A stretch of 64,000 bases of DNA from Roseovarius pelagicus (GCF_025639885.1 NZ_CP106739.1:62001-126000); one strand, 5' to 3'; shown: positions 29,218-39,006, counted from the stretch's first letter. Made by a program: numbers and translations. Notes: a model not told the origin generated them from the sequence alone.

Positions 29218-29850
29218 ATGACCGAGCCAGACAATGAATCGCAAGAACCCACGAAAAAGGCCGAGGCTGCCGAGACTGCCCTTTCGGAGGGCCGACAGGC
29301 GTTTCTGGGGTTCCTCGTTCGTCGGCTGGGCAATAAGGCAGATGCCGAAGACGTGCTGCAGGAGTTCTGCATTCGGGTGCTGACGCGCAAGGATCAGTTA
29401 CGGGATGTGGAACGGATGGATGCTTGGCTCTATGCCATCTTGCGGTCGACGATGAACGATCACTTCCGCCAGTGGGCACGTCGTGGTCAACTAGCCGATG
29501 TCTATAGCCGTGAACCAGCGGAGTGGGAGGAGGATGCCCCCGGGCAGATGGCGCAATTCTGTCGCTGTGTGGATGGCCTGATACCCGCACTGAGTGACGC
29601 TGATGCCGATCTGATCCGTCGAATCGACTTTGGGGAAGAGGAGCGTTCAGCAGTTGCCGCTGATCTAGGTCTGTCTCGCGGGGCGCTTGGGGTGCGCTTA
29701 CATCGTGCACGGGCGGCGTTGCGCGACGCGCTGACGGGCCATTGCGGCAAATGCTGCAAAACAGGCTGGGATGATTGCTACTGCCCGCCGATCGGGTGCG
29801 AAAGCCCGGAGGACGAAACGCACTGCTCCCCGGAGGACGCGTCGACCTAA
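29218..29850 (+). CDS. ECF-type RNA polymerase sigma factor with Cys-rich tail
   Basis: 210 residues from the ATG at 29218, which follows a perfect AAGGAGG. Sigma-70 region 2 (about 25-90, DAEDVLQEFCIRVL and DAWLYAILRSTMNDHFRQ) and region 4 (about 120-170, RSAVAADLGLSRGALGVRLHRARAALR) are clear. The last 35 residues hold eight cysteines (CGKCCKTGWDDCYCPPIGC and one more), recalling CorE-type sigma factors whose Cys-rich tail senses copper or cadmium. No membrane anti-sigma gene follows. Confidence 0.92.
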   Translation: MTEPDNESQEPTKKAEAAETALSEGRQAFLGFLVRRLGNKADAEDVLQEFCIRVLTRKDQLRDVERMDAWLYAILRSTMNDHFRQWARRGQLADVYSREPAEWEEDAPGQMAQFCRCVDGLIPALSDADADLIRRIDFGEEERSAVAADLGLSRGALGVRLHRARAALRDALTGHCGKCCKTGWDDCYCPPIGCESPEDETHCSPEDAST

Positions 29851-29871
29851 CCAAGCACTGGTTCCATTGCC

Positions 29872-29897
29872 TGTAATGGATGCAGCCTTGGAGCGTC
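29872..29897 (+). promoter_or_regulatory. Putative ECF-sigma promoter 1
   Basis: TGTAAT, 16 bases, CGTCCAC, about 50 bases before the gene at 29948. The same hexamer, spacer and CGTC are repeated at 30532, both downstream of the sigma gene. Confidence 0.6.
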
Positions 29898-29947
29898 CAC
29901 TCCCATAATGACGCTCTAATTCTGGCGTCAATCATGGAGATGTAGGT

Positions 29948-30301
29948 ATGATGGGCCAGAGCACGTCCAAATCAGATTCAGAAATACCGGACCGACGAGT
30001 GGCACCGACAGAATTGTTCAGTCTCGTCCACCGAATGAGTTGCGCCTGCGCTAAGCATTCGCGCCATATCGATGCGCCGATGTCGCGGGATCTGTTCCGC
30101 CGGGTCGAGGACCAAAACCAGAGTTTGGCCGAGGCTGCAAAGGCTCTGGGCCTCGGCCCAAAGGACTGCGCTTACCTTCTTGGCGGATTTCGCCGCGACC
30201 TAGCTGCCGAATTGGTGTCTGTGCTTGTGACCGCCAAGATACCGGACCCCGTTCTAGAAGGCCAAAGCCATAATACCAGGGATTGGAACGAAGGTCGCTG
30301 A
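29948..30301 (+). CDS. Unknown small protein co-regulated with the ECF sigma
   Basis: 117 residues, soluble, no signal peptide. The first 35 residues are polar; MSCACAKHSRHID (about 30-42) could bind metal, and the centre (FRRVEDQNQSLAEAAKALGLGPKDCAYLLGGFRRDLAAEL) reads like a helical DNA- or protein-binding fold. No family recognised. It sits between the sigma gene and the CC-peptide gene behind a putative sigma-dependent promoter, so a role as regulator or sensor partner is plausible but inferred. Confidence 0.65.
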   Translation: MMGQSTSKSDSEIPDRRVAPTELFSLVHRMSCACAKHSRHIDAPMSRDLFRRVEDQNQSLAEAAKALGLGPKDCAYLLGGFRRDLAAELVSVLVTAKIPDPVLEGQSHNTRDWNEGR

Positions 30302-30531
30302 TCGGAACTGGTCAAGAACAAGTGTTGGTAAGCTTTGCCCCCAGCGCAAATCAGAGGATGCAAGAAACCGGCCATGCGGAGTGCCACCATGCGGTATACC
30401 AAATGGCCGCCAAGACGGAATCGGTTGCCGCAAGTACCGCCGGCTGGCGCGCACTAGGTGGAAGAGACAGTGCCAACAAGCAAAGGATTTAAGGGCTGAA
30501 AGCTCCCGGTGTCGCAGCGAGCCGTAATTTC

Positions 30532-30557
30532 TCTGTAATGCATTGCTGCGATCAGCG
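30532..30557 (+). promoter_or_regulatory. Putative ECF-sigma promoter 2
   Basis: TGTAAT, 16 bases, CGTCTAC, about 35 bases before the CC-peptide gene at 30593. Spacing is identical to promoter 1. Confidence 0.6.
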
Positions 30558-30592
30558 TCTACAAGACGAACCCCTAATGCCAGGAGGCCAGA

Positions 30593-30751
30593 ATGGACCA
30601 AAACACGGACCGCGCCGAGAAACCCCAAGCCGAACCCACCAAGCCCAAAGGATGCTGCAGCGTACATAAAGCCAAGCCTGCTGCTGATGCCCTGCGCAGC
30701 CCTCAGCCCCCCGTTGCTAAATCGGGTGGCTCTTGCTGCAGCAACAACTGA
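30593..30751 (+). CDS. 52-residue peptide with two Cys-Cys motifs
   Basis: A short gene with AGGAGG six bases before the ATG. It is Lys/Pro-rich, with KGCCSVHK at residues 19-26 and GSCCSNN at the very end. There is no signal peptide or membrane helix. Two vicinal Cys pairs in an otherwise unstructured peptide suggest soft-metal binding in the cytosol, like a mini-metallothionein or a sensor peptide. Promoter 2 of the ECF type lies immediately upstream. I know no named family. Confidence 0.7.
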   Translation: MDQNTDRAEKPQAEPTKPKGCCSVHKAKPAADALRSPQPPVAKSGGSCCSNN

Positions 30752-30821
30752 GTGTCAGCACGATATGACCTTGGCCACCCATAGGGATAGAGCCGTTTGG
30801 CTGCGGTCTGATCGGCGATTG

Positions 30822-30854
30822 TGCGGCGCTGGCCCATTGGGGTGCAGCGCCGCA
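30822..30854 (+). terminator. Hairpin after the CC-peptide gene
   Basis: Perfect 10-bp stem TGCGGCGCTG / CAGCGCCGCA around a 13-base loop. No T-run follows, so it could be a terminator, an mRNA end-stabiliser or an sRNA element. Confidence 0.5.
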
Positions 30855-30882
30855 GAAAACAACCATGAAAGGATCTTCAATC

Positions 30883-31062
30883 ATGCTCGCGCTAAGCGCC
30901 TTTTCAGTGATCGCCTCACTGCTGTTTGTCTTTGCGATTCCGTCACGATCGAAGCAGGTCGTCGCCGTCCCTGTTCAGAGAGTATCTGACCAAGATCGGC
31001 TCCACCGTTCGGAGACACTTGCGACGAAAAGATACAAAGACTTCCGTGACACTCACCCCTGA
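30883..31062 (+). CDS. Small single-helix membrane protein
   Basis: 59 residues from the ATG at 30883 (AAAGGA upstream; an ATG at 30865 is also possible). One hydrophobic helix (about 2-18) precedes a basic, polar tail. No family recognised. The coding case rests on position, start context and the helix. Confidence 0.5.
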   Translation: MLALSAFSVIASLLFVFAIPSRSKQVVAVPVQRVSDQDRLHRSETLATKRYKDFRDTHP

Positions 31063-31140
31063 ACGTTGTGACAACCCCTTTGAGCGCTGGTGGCGTCAGG
31101 TGAATTCGCTCGCGCCGTGATTGAAAGAAGAGGCATCAAA

Positions 31141-31410
31141 ATGTCTGATTCCAAACTTGTTCGAATCTACCCGGTCGGTATGGCCCTGGGCGTATTGCTG
31201 GCAGTCAGCTTTGCCCTTTGCGTGATATTCGGCCTGATTTTTCCCGACTCCACGATGTATCAGGCCTGGTTGCCGCTGCTGCCCGGCGTGAGCTGGATCA
31301 GTTGGCCGAGCGCCCTGCTCGGGCTGGTCGAAAGCTTTGCCTATGGCTGGTACATCGCCGTGATCTTCGTGCCTGCCTTGAACTTCTTTGCGCGGAGGGC
31401 GTCGGCATGA
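31141..31410 (+). CDS. DUF5676-type small membrane protein
   Basis: 89 residues with two helices (about 12-35 and 60-83), PVGMALGVLLAVSFALCVIFG and SFAYGWYIAVIFVPALNFF. The pattern matches the DUF5676 family of small membrane proteins often placed with anaerobic or metal genes. Its stop overlaps the ATG of the DUF3141 gene. It starts the long rightward operon. Confidence 0.75.
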   Translation: MSDSKLVRIYPVGMALGVLLAVSFALCVIFGLIFPDSTMYQAWLPLLPGVSWISWPSALLGLVESFAYGWYIAVIFVPALNFFARRASA

Positions 31411-33161
31411 ATACCGTAACGTCGATTGCGTCTCTCCTTCCTGCAAACGCGGAGGTTTGCAATCCATCATCCGACATACCCTCACCCCAACCTGATCCGG
31501 CCGCCTATGGTCGTGATCTCTGGGAACGCTCGGTCTTGTTTCTGGACACATTGCGCGAACGCGCCGACAACATGATCGCGCATGAGCGTGCCGGGATGCC
31601 GCCACTGCTGGACTTCAAATACGAGAACCTGCTGGATGCGCGCCAGTTCGACCGACCGGCCAATTATGCCCTGCTCAGGATCACCGAAGTGGATGGGCAT
31701 TGCTGGGATGATTGCGTCGATGACGCAAAGCCGCCCGTCATCGTGGTGGACCCCCGCGCGGGCCACGGCCCCGGCATCGGCGGGTTCAAGCGCGACAGCG
31801 AGGTCGGCATGGCGATGGCCGAGGGGCATCCGGTCTATTTCGTCATCTTCTTTCCCGAACCCGCGCCGGAACAGACGCTTGAGGATGTGCTGTTCGCCTT
31901 GCGCCGCTTTGTAGAAGAGGTCGCGGCGCGTCACGATGGGGCCGCTCCAGTCCTCTATGGCAATTGTCAGGCAGGTTGGGCAGTTGCGCTGCTGGCCGCG
32001 CACTGCGAAGGACTTGCCGGACCGGTGGTTCTGAACGGTTCGCCGCTGTCCTACTGGGCGGGCGAGGAAGGCGTTAATCCGATGCGTGTCACCGGTGGCC
32101 TGCTGGGCGGTGCATGGCTGGCCCATTTGACGGCCGATCTGGGCGATGGGCGGTTCGACGGCGCATGGCTGGCGCAGAACTTCGAGAGCCTCAAGCCGGA
32201 AAAAGCAATCTGGGCGAAATACGTCAACCTGTTCACCAATGTGGATACCGAACGCGACCGCTTTCTCGATTTCGAGCGGTGGTGGAATGGCTTTTACACC
32301 CTCAGTCGCCCGGAAATCCTGTCAATCACCCAGAACCTTTTCATTGGTAACCAGTTGGAAAATGGCGAAATGCGGATCGGCGATCACTGTGTGGCCGACC
32401 TGCGCAAGATCAAGAATCCGATGATCGTCTTTGCGTCCTACGGCGACAACATCACGCCACCGGCACAGGCGCTTGGCTGGATCCCGGCGGTCTACAAGGA
32501 CACCGCGGACCTCAAGGCGGCGGGCCAGCGGATCGTCTACCTGACCAATGCCCATGTTGGTCATCTGGGCATCTTCGTGTCGGCCTCGGTGGCCAAGCTG
32601 GAACATCGCGCCATTCTGGAAAGTCTGGGCAAGATCGAAAAGCTGAAACCGGGCCTTTATGAGATGAAGATCGAGGCGCCCACCGGCAAGACAGAGGCAC
32701 GAGACGCACAATACAAGGTCCGGTTCGAGCTCCGCGACGTCAGCGACCTGGCCCATGAGGTGCCCGAACAGGCGTTCGACGCCGTCCGGGGCGTGTCGGA
32801 AATCAACAGGGCATTCTATTCCACCTTCGTCAGCCCCTGGGTGCAGCTGATGACCACCACGGCGAGCGCCGAGATGCTGAAATGGATGCATCCCATGCGC
32901 ACCAGCCGTCTGATGTTTTCGGAAAAGTTCAACCCGTGGATGGGCCTGGTCAGGCTGGCGGCAGAGGCCGTGGCAGAGACCCGCGAACCTCTCGCGCCGC
33001 AGGATCCTATGATCCTGCGCGAACGGGCGACAATCGCAGCTGTCGGAGAGGCAATAGAGCAGGCGCGCATTGCACGCGACGCCACTTCCGAACGCACGTT
33101 CAGAACACTCTATGGCGGCGGCACACCGGACATGGAGAACGACACGCGTATGCCCGTCTAG
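31407..33161 (+). CDS. DUF3141 alpha/beta-hydrolase-like protein
   Basis: 584 residues, no signal peptide. The central part has an alpha/beta hydrolase look: VIVVDPRAGHGPGIGGFK (about 115) and a nucleophile elbow-like YGNCQAGWAVALLAA (Cys rather than Ser near residue 190), a feature shared with PHA-synthase-like proteins. DUF3141 genes are recurrently followed by ackA, pta and fabI, exactly as here, so a role in acyl-CoA or polyhydroxyalkanoate turnover under low oxygen is plausible. The reaction is unknown. Confidence 0.85.
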   Translation: MNTVTSIASLLPANAEVCNPSSDIPSPQPDPAAYGRDLWERSVLFLDTLRERADNMIAHERAGMPPLLDFKYENLLDARQFDRPANYALLRITEVDGHCWDDCVDDAKPPVIVVDPRAGHGPGIGGFKRDSEVGMAMAEGHPVYFVIFFPEPAPEQTLEDVLFALRRFVEEVAARHDGAAPVLYGNCQAGWAVALLAAHCEGLAGPVVLNGSPLSYWAGEEGVNPMRVTGGLLGGAWLAHLTADLGDGRFDGAWLAQNFESLKPEKAIWAKYVNLFTNVDTERDRFLDFERWWNGFYTLSRPEILSITQNLFIGNQLENGEMRIGDHCVADLRKIKNPMIVFASYGDNITPPAQALGWIPAVYKDTADLKAAGQRIVYLTNAHVGHLGIFVSASVAKLEHRAILESLGKIEKLKPGLYEMKIEAPTGKTEARDAQYKVRFELRDVSDLAHEVPEQAFDAVRGVSEINRAFYSTFVSPWVQLMTTTASAEMLKWMHPMRTSRLMFSEKFNPWMGLVRLAAEAVAETREPLAPQDPMILRERATIAAVGEAIEQARIARDATSERTFRTLYGGGTPDMENDTRMPV

Positions 33162-33179
33162 GATCAAGGGAGGACACCG

Positions 33180-34388
33180 ATGCCTGATCAGGTTATTCTG
33201 ACGCTCAACGCCGGGGCGTCCTCACTGAAATTTGCGCTGTTCACCGCGTCTGGGCGCCCCAGACGGTTATGGTCTGGGGCCATCGACCGGATCGGCCTTC
33301 CGGGTGCGCATTTTCAGTTGAGCGATGCGCGCAGGACGGTGGTGCTTGACGAGCCGGGTAGGCTCGACAGTCACGAAGCGGCGCTAACCCGGTTGCTCAG
33401 CGCGATTGCCAGCCTGCCGGGGTCGCTCGATCTGGTTGCGGTTGGCCATCGTTTTGTACACGGCGGGCCGGAATGTGATTGCCCCAAGCGCGTCACACCC
33501 GCCCTTTTGGCACGATTGCGGCGGCTAAGTTCGTTGGCACCGCTGCACATGCCGCCCAATCTTGCCGGGGTCGAAGCGGTGCAGGCTGCCCGGCCCGATC
33601 TGCCGCAGCTGGCCTGTTTCGACACGTCGTTCCATCACGACCTGCCCCGCTTGGCGCGAATAACGGCTTTGCCCCGCGCCTATGCCGCCGATGGAATTCG
33701 GCGCTATGGCTTTCACGGCCTGTCCTATGAATACATCATGAAGTCGCTGCGCAAGGATGGCGTGAACGTTAATTCTGAACGCATCATCATTGCACATCTG
33801 GGCAACGGCGCGTCCTTGGCGGCAATCCAGGGTGGTAAACCGGTTGAAACGAGCATGGGCTTTTCGACCATCGCAGGTTTGCCGATGGGGACGCGAGCGG
33901 GCGATCTCGACCCCGGTATACTGCTTTATCTATTGCAGGAAAAAGGTTTGCAGCCGGGTGAACTGGTTGATGTGCTCTATAACCAGAGCGGGCTTTTGGG
34001 TCTCTCCGGGATCAGCCGGAACATGCAGGATTTGCTGGAAAGCCGCGAGGAAAGCGCCACCGAGGCGGTCGCGTATTTCTACTATCAGGCGCGGCTGCAT
34101 CTTGCACGACTGACCGGCGCACTTGGTGGCCTTGACCGTGTCGTGTTCACTGGCGGAATTGGTGAGAACTCAGCCGAAATACGCGGCAGGATCTGTGCCG
34201 GCCTTGGCTACCTTGGGATCAACCTTGTCAGTCACGCGAACAAGTCGGGTGACAGGGTGATTTCAACACCAGGTGCCCGCGTGACAGTCGAAGTCCGCGC
34301 AACTGACGAGGAGGAGATGATCGCGCGCCATGTGGCCGCACACCTCACTGCTGATCGGATGCCTCAACCTGCCTGGATGGAGGGCTGA
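33180..34388 (+). CDS. ackA: Acetate/propionate kinase
   Basis: 402 residues. The N-terminal phosphate-binding motif reads LNAGASSLKFALF (family usual GSSSLK), with FDTSFHHDLP near residue 143, HLGNGASLAAI near 203, and FTGGIGENSAEIR near 322. It converts acetyl phosphate and ADP to acetate and ATP. It lies 18 bases after the DUF3141 gene and just before pta, its pathway partner. Confidence 0.95.
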   Translation: MPDQVILTLNAGASSLKFALFTASGRPRRLWSGAIDRIGLPGAHFQLSDARRTVVLDEPGRLDSHEAALTRLLSAIASLPGSLDLVAVGHRFVHGGPECDCPKRVTPALLARLRRLSSLAPLHMPPNLAGVEAVQAARPDLPQLACFDTSFHHDLPRLARITALPRAYAADGIRRYGFHGLSYEYIMKSLRKDGVNVNSERIIIAHLGNGASLAAIQGGKPVETSMGFSTIAGLPMGTRAGDLDPGILLYLLQEKGLQPGELVDVLYNQSGLLGLSGISRNMQDLLESREESATEAVAYFYYQARLHLARLTGALGGLDRVVFTGGIGENSAEIRGRICAGLGYLGINLVSHANKSGDRVISTPGARVTVEVRATDEEEMIARHVAAHLTADRMPQPAWMEG

Positions 34389-34391
34389 ACT

Positions 34392-35423
34392 ATGGCGCAC
34401 GAAGCATCGAAACTTCAGGGGCTTGTCGACAGGGCGCGTGATCTGGCACCGGTTCGTGTTGCCGTTGTAGATGGTGCGCAGTCTGTCGTTCTGGAGACTC
34501 TACGGGATGCTGCCGCAGCGGGTTTTGTTGAACCGCGACTGATCGGCGATCCAAACGAGACGCGGCGATTGTGCCGCGCCTTGAACTGGACGCCGCAACC
34601 CGGCTGGATCGTCGAAGCGGGATCTGATGGCGAAGCCGCAACGACGGCGGTGCGCATGGTTCGGCAGGGTGATGCGGATATTGTCATGAAAGGCAACATT
34701 CACACAGATGTTCTGATGCGGGCGGTGCTGGACCGAGAATTCGGTCTGCGCGTCGCCGGTCGAAGGTGCAGCCACGTCTTTTTGATCGATGTCCCCGGCC
34801 ATGACCGGCTGATCGGGATTACTGACGCGGCGATCAACATCGCCCCCGATCTGGCCGCCAAGAGCCAGATCTGCCAGAATGCGATTGATCTGTTTCACAC
34901 GATTGGTGTTCCCGAACTGCACGTTGCCGTTCTCTCGGCGGTCGAGACCGTGACAAGCGGGATCGCGTCGACACTCGATGCCGCCTGCCTGACCCTGATG
35001 GCGCGGCGCGGCCAGATCGTTGGCGCGCGAGTAGACGGCCCGCTGGCTTTCGACAATGCGATCTCGGCAAGGGCCACGCATGAAAAGGGCATCCTGTCAG
35101 ACGTGGCCGGTGCGGCGGATATCCTTCTGGTGCCCGATCTGGTGTCGGGCAATATCCTTGCCAAGGCCCTTGAATATCTGGCCGGAGCGGTGGCCGCAGG
35201 CATTGCGCTGGGGTTATCAGCTCCGGTTGTTCTGACATCGCGCGCCGATCCTGCATCAGCGCGGATGGCCTCTTTGGCGCTGGCCGCACTGATGCTCGAC
35301 CGCAGCAATATGCGGGGCACACCATCCCTTTTGGCAGAGACAAGCCTTGCCGCCACACCCCAATCTGAACAGGACTGCTGCGCGCCATCCGCTACAGCAA
35401 CCTTCGCGGAGGCTGCGGAATGA
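34392..35423 (+). CDS. pta: Phosphate acetyltransferase (Pta/Ptb type)
   Basis: 343 residues, matching the short PTA_PTB domain seen in enzymes annotated bifunctional enoyl-CoA hydratase/phosphate acetyltransferase, but without a MaoC domain. Motifs include GDADIVMKGNIHTD (about 95), RCSHVFLIDVPGHD and TSRADPASARMASLALA near the C-terminus. It makes acetyl phosphate from acetyl-CoA for AckA. Three bases separate the genes, and its stop overlaps fabI. Confidence 0.9.
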   Translation: MAHEASKLQGLVDRARDLAPVRVAVVDGAQSVVLETLRDAAAAGFVEPRLIGDPNETRRLCRALNWTPQPGWIVEAGSDGEAATTAVRMVRQGDADIVMKGNIHTDVLMRAVLDREFGLRVAGRRCSHVFLIDVPGHDRLIGITDAAINIAPDLAAKSQICQNAIDLFHTIGVPELHVAVLSAVETVTSGIASTLDAACLTLMARRGQIVGARVDGPLAFDNAISARATHEKGILSDVAGAADILLVPDLVSGNILAKALEYLAGAVAAGIALGLSAPVVLTSRADPASARMASLALAALMLDRSNMRGTPSLLAETSLAATPQSEQDCCAPSATATFAEAAE

Positions 35424-36232
35424 CGCACGCCACACTTGCTCCCGATCCCGTCCGGTTGCTGGACATGACTGGCAAGAAAGGGCTGATTGTCGGCATCGCC
35501 AATGAACACAGCCTGGCCTGGGCGGCAGCGCGCAACTGCCACGCAGCCAGGGCTGACCTCGCTCTGACATATCTTAACGACAAGGCAAGGCCTTTCGTTG
35601 AGCCTTTGGCCCGGTCCGTGGGCGCCGCTATCCTCTTGCCCTGCGATGTGGCGCGTGACAGCCAGCTTGAGGCGGTCTTTGGCAGCATCGCCGATACTTG
35701 GGGACGGCTCGATTTTCTGGTGCACGCCATCGCCTGGGCGCCGGCGGCTGATCTGCACGGGCGGTTGACCGATTGTTCTGCCGAAGGTTTCGTGCAGGCG
35801 ATGCAAGTGTCGTGCCATTCCTTTATCCGCATGGCGAAACTGGCCGAACCGCTGATGCATCGGGGCGGCAGCCTGACGACGCTCAGCTTTTTGGGTGCGG
35901 AAAAGATGGTCGATCATTACAACGTGATGGGTCCGGTAAAGGCCGCCCTTGAAGCCTCGGTGCGCTATCTGGCGCATGAGTTGGGGCCAAAAGGCATTCG
36001 CGTCAACGTGATTTCTGCCGGAGCGGTCAAGACCCGCGCGGCGTCGGGGATCGAACACTTCGATGAGCTGATCCACGAGACCGAGACCAAATCACCCCTG
36101 CGCCGCAGCGTTACCGCCGACGAGGTGGGGCGCGCCGCGCTGCTGCTGGCCAGCGACCACACAACTGCCATCACGGGAGAAGTCCTGCATGTCGATGCAG
36201 GGTTTCACATTGATGGCATGATTTTTCATTGA
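35420..36232 (+). CDS. fabI: Enoyl-ACP reductase, FabI type
   Basis: 270 residues of the short-chain dehydrogenase fold. The NADH site is GKKGLIVGIANEHSLAWA near residue 15; the catalytic pair is Tyr and Lys in HYNVMGPVKAALE (YX6K) near 157-164, and the C-terminus has HVDAGFHIDGM. It normally finishes fatty-acid elongation; here as an extra copy in the ackA-pta block it may serve acyl-CoA or redox balance. The start overlaps pta. Confidence 0.92.
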   Translation: MTHATLAPDPVRLLDMTGKKGLIVGIANEHSLAWAAARNCHAARADLALTYLNDKARPFVEPLARSVGAAILLPCDVARDSQLEAVFGSIADTWGRLDFLVHAIAWAPAADLHGRLTDCSAEGFVQAMQVSCHSFIRMAKLAEPLMHRGGSLTTLSFLGAEKMVDHYNVMGPVKAALEASVRYLAHELGPKGIRVNVISAGAVKTRAASGIEHFDELIHETETKSPLRRSVTADEVGRAALLLASDHTTAITGEVLHVDAGFHIDGMIFH

Positions 36233-36282
36233 ACGCCGTGCTGCACCGAACGTGCAGAACCGCGTCATAGTAGGAGCATAAG

Positions 36283-38688
36283 ATGAGTGTCACCAAAGGT
36301 CAATTTGGCAAAACAACTGATGATGGTGAAAGCCTTGATATGGTGCCAGAGGGCTTTTCAGGCACCGTTTATACCTGTTCAATGCACCCCGAGGTGCGCC
36401 GCACCGAAAAAGGGTCCTGCCCGAAATGCGGTATGTTTCTGGTCGCTGAAGGTGAAGAAGCCGCGCAGGACGGCCATACTGATCACAGCGGTCACGCCCA
36501 TGCGCATGGTGCGGCAACCGTCGGGGTAAAGGACGGCGAATACGATACAGTGCCGGAAGGCTACAACGGCACGATCTTTACCTGCCCCATGCATGCGCAG
36601 GTGCGTCACCCCGGCCCGGGGTCGTGCCCGATCTGCGGCATGGGGTTGGAACCTGAAACCGTCAGCCTTGAGGATGATGGCCCGAACCCTGAACTGGTTG
36701 ATTTCAACAGGCGGATGTGGGTCGGCGCAGTTCTGACGGTGCCGCTTCTGGTGCTGGCAATGGGACCCTTTGTGGGCTTCACGTTTTTCATGGAATTGCT
36801 GGGAGAGCGCACGTCACTCTGGTTTGAGCTTGTACTGGCCACGCCAGTGATCCTTTGGTCGGGTTGGCCGTTCTTCGAACGTGGTTATCAGTCGTTCCGC
36901 ACATTGAACTTGAACATGTTCAGTCTGATTTCCATGGGGGTCGGTGCCGCTTATATTTTCAGTATCATCGCGGTTGTTGCCCCGCAGATATTTCCCGAAG
37001 GATTTCGGGACGAGAACGGCAACGTGGGCGTCTATTTCGAGGCTGCGGCGGTGATCGTTACGCTGGTCCTGCTGGGTCAGGTGATGGAGCTGCGCGCCCG
37101 CGAAGGCACCGGCAAGGCGATCCGCGCTTTGCTTGACATGGCCGCCAAAACCGCACTGGTGATCCGCCCCGGTGGCACCGAAGAGGAAATCGAACTGGAC
37201 CAGGTGCAGCTGGGCGATCACATCCGCGTGCGCCCCGGCGACAAGGTGCCGGTGGATGGTGTGGTGGTCGAGGGTCGCTCTTCGGTGGACGAGTCGATGA
37301 TTTCCGGCGAACCCGTACCGGTCGAAAAGGTCGCGGGGGAGCCGGTGACGGGGGCGACGATCAACGGCACCGGCAGTCTGGTGATCGAGGCCACCCGCAT
37401 CGGGGCCGATACCATGTTGAGCCAAATCGTGCAGATGGTCGCTAACGCACAGCGCAGCCGCGCGCCGATCCAGAAATATGCCGATCAGGTGGCGGGAATG
37501 TTCGTGCCGGCGGTCATCGCCATCGCGATTGTGTCGTTCATCGCCTGGTCGATCTGGGGGCCTGCTCCTGCGATGGCCTATGGCCTTGTCTCGGCGGTTG
37601 CTGTGCTGATCATCGCCTGCCCTTGTGCGCTTGGCCTTGCGACGCCGATGTCGATCATGACGGCGACAGGCACCGGGGCGCAAATGGGTGTGCTGATCAA
37701 GAACGCCGAGGCGCTGGAGCGGTTCGAGAAGATCGACACGCTGATCGTGGACAAGACCGGTACGTTGACCGAAGGAAAGCCCAAACTTGTCGCGGTGCTA
37801 CCCGAGGACGGCCATGACGAGGCTGAGGTTCTGCGCCTCGCCGCGTCTCTTGAACGCGGGTCGGAACACCCGCTGGCCGAAGCCATCGTGCGCGGTGCCG
37901 AGGAACGCGGCGTCGAATTTGCCAAGGCCGAGGAGTTCGAGGCGGTGACCGGCAAGGGTGTCAAGGGCGTCGTCGATGGCAAGGCGGTCGCACTCGGCAA
38001 TGCCGCACTGATCCATGACATGGGACTGGACAGCGGCGCGCTGGTCGATACCGCCAATGCGCGGCGCGACGAGGGCGAGACGGTCATGTTCATCGTGCTC
38101 GATGGTGCCATCGCCGGACTGGTCAGCGTCGCCGACCCGGTGAAGGAAACCACGCCCCAGGCACTCAAGGAACTGCACGAGCTTGGCTTTCGCATCATCA
38201 TGGCGACCGGCGATAACGAGCGCACCGCGCAGGCGGTCGCCAACCGTCTGGGCATCGACGAGATCCGCGCCGATGTGCTGCCCGAAGACAAGGCCCGCAT
38301 CATTCGCGAGCTGCAGGAGCAGGGCAAGAAGGTCGCCATGGCCGGCGACGGGGTCAACGACGCCCCTGCCCTGGCACAGGCCGATGTCGGCATCGCCATG
38401 GGCACCGGCGCCGATGTGGCCATCGAAAGCGCCGGGTTCACACTGGTCAAGGGCAACCTCGACGGCATTGTGCGGGCGCGCAAGCTGAGCCATGCGACCA
38501 TGCGCAACATCCGCCAGAACCTGTTCTTCGCGCTGATCTACAACGCATCAGGTGTGCCGATCGCGGCGGGCATTCTGTACCCGTTCCTCGGCATCCTCAT
38601 TGGCCCGATCTTCGCCGCCTTCGCGATGAGCGCATCTTCCTTGTCAGTCGTTCTGAATGCCCTGCGGCTGCGGCGGCTGAAATTCTGA
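36283..38688 (+). CDS. copB: Copper P1B-type ATPase with two heavy-metal-binding zinc-ribbon domains
   Basis: 801 residues. In place of HMA domains the N-terminus has two HMBD repeats, [20 protein letters not shown] (residues about 30-49) and [10 protein letters not shown]...CPICGM (about 95-120), split by a His-rich linker ([12 protein letters not shown]). CPC lies near residue 446, DKTGT near 489, GDGVNDAP near 690. Copper export is inferred. It is embedded in the operon between fabI and DUF2933. The intergenic space holds a small hairpin at 36241-36257. Confidence 0.94.
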   Translation: MSVTKGQFGKTTDDGESLDMVPEGFSGTVYTCSMHPEVRRTEKGSCPKCGMFLVAEGEEAAQDGHTDHSGHAHAHGAATVGVKDGEYDTVPEGYNGTIFTCPMHAQVRHPGPGSCPICGMGLEPETVSLEDDGPNPELVDFNRRMWVGAVLTVPLLVLAMGPFVGFTFFMELLGERTSLWFELVLATPVILWSGWPFFERGYQSFRTLNLNMFSLISMGVGAAYIFSIIAVVAPQIFPEGFRDENGNVGVYFEAAAVIVTLVLLGQVMELRAREGTGKAIRALLDMAAKTALVIRPGGTEEEIELDQVQLGDHIRVRPGDKVPVDGVVVEGRSSVDESMISGEPVPVEKVAGEPVTGATINGTGSLVIEATRIGADTMLSQIVQMVANAQRSRAPIQKYADQVAGMFVPAVIAIAIVSFIAWSIWGPAPAMAYGLVSAVAVLIIACPCALGLATPMSIMTATGTGAQMGVLIKNAEALERFEKIDTLIVDKTGTLTEGKPKLVAVLPEDGHDEAEVLRLAASLERGSEHPLAEAIVRGAEERGVEFAKAEEFEAVTGKGVKGVVDGKAVALGNAALIHDMGLDSGALVDTANARRDEGETVMFIVLDGAIAGLVSVADPVKETTPQALKELHELGFRIIMATGDNERTAQAVANRLGIDEIRADVLPEDKARIIRELQEQGKKVAMAGDGVNDAPALAQADVGIAMGTGADVAIESAGFTLVKGNLDGIVRARKLSHATMRNIRQNLFFALIYNASGVPIAAGILYPFLGILIGPIFAAFAMSASSLSVVLNALRLRRLKF

Positions 38689-38736
38689 TCGCGGTATAGT
38701 GCACTGACCACCAAAATAGAGAGGATTATCCCCCAA

Positions 38737-39006
38737 GTGGAACATGAAAAACACAGCGCCTCCGAACAACCGGCAGACTCTGATCCTGCGCAGCAGCCGG
38801 AACCACAGCAACCCTTCTGGAAATCACGCTTCGGGATCAGTCTGATCATCGCGCTGATCATCGCAGCCCTGCTTCTGGGGTTCGAGCACCGCGTTCACAT
38901 TTTTGCCGGCAATGGATTTCTGGTCCTGCTGCTGTTGGGCTGCGGTGTGATGCATCTGTTTATGCACGGCGGTCATGGCGGCCATGGGGGCGGTGACAAA
39001 TCATGA
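38737..39006 (+). CDS. DUF2933 small membrane protein
   Basis: 89 residues from GTG. Two hydrophobic segments (about 33-50 and 58-75) are followed by HLFMHGGHGGHGGGDKS, a His/Gly tail typical of DUF2933 proteins found next to copper ATPases and ICMT-type methyltransferases. It may bind metal at the membrane surface. The stop overlaps the next ATG. Confidence 0.85.
   Translation: MEHEKHSASEQPADSDPAQQPEPQQPFWKSRFGISLIIALIIAALLLGFEHRVHIFAGNGFLVLLLLGCGVMHLFMHGGHGGHGGGDKS

Noticed and set aside
31063..31140. Possible FNR site before the anaerobic operon
   Set aside because: TTGA and ATCAA elements occur, but not at the 4-base spacing of TTGAT-N4-ATCAA, so no site was called.
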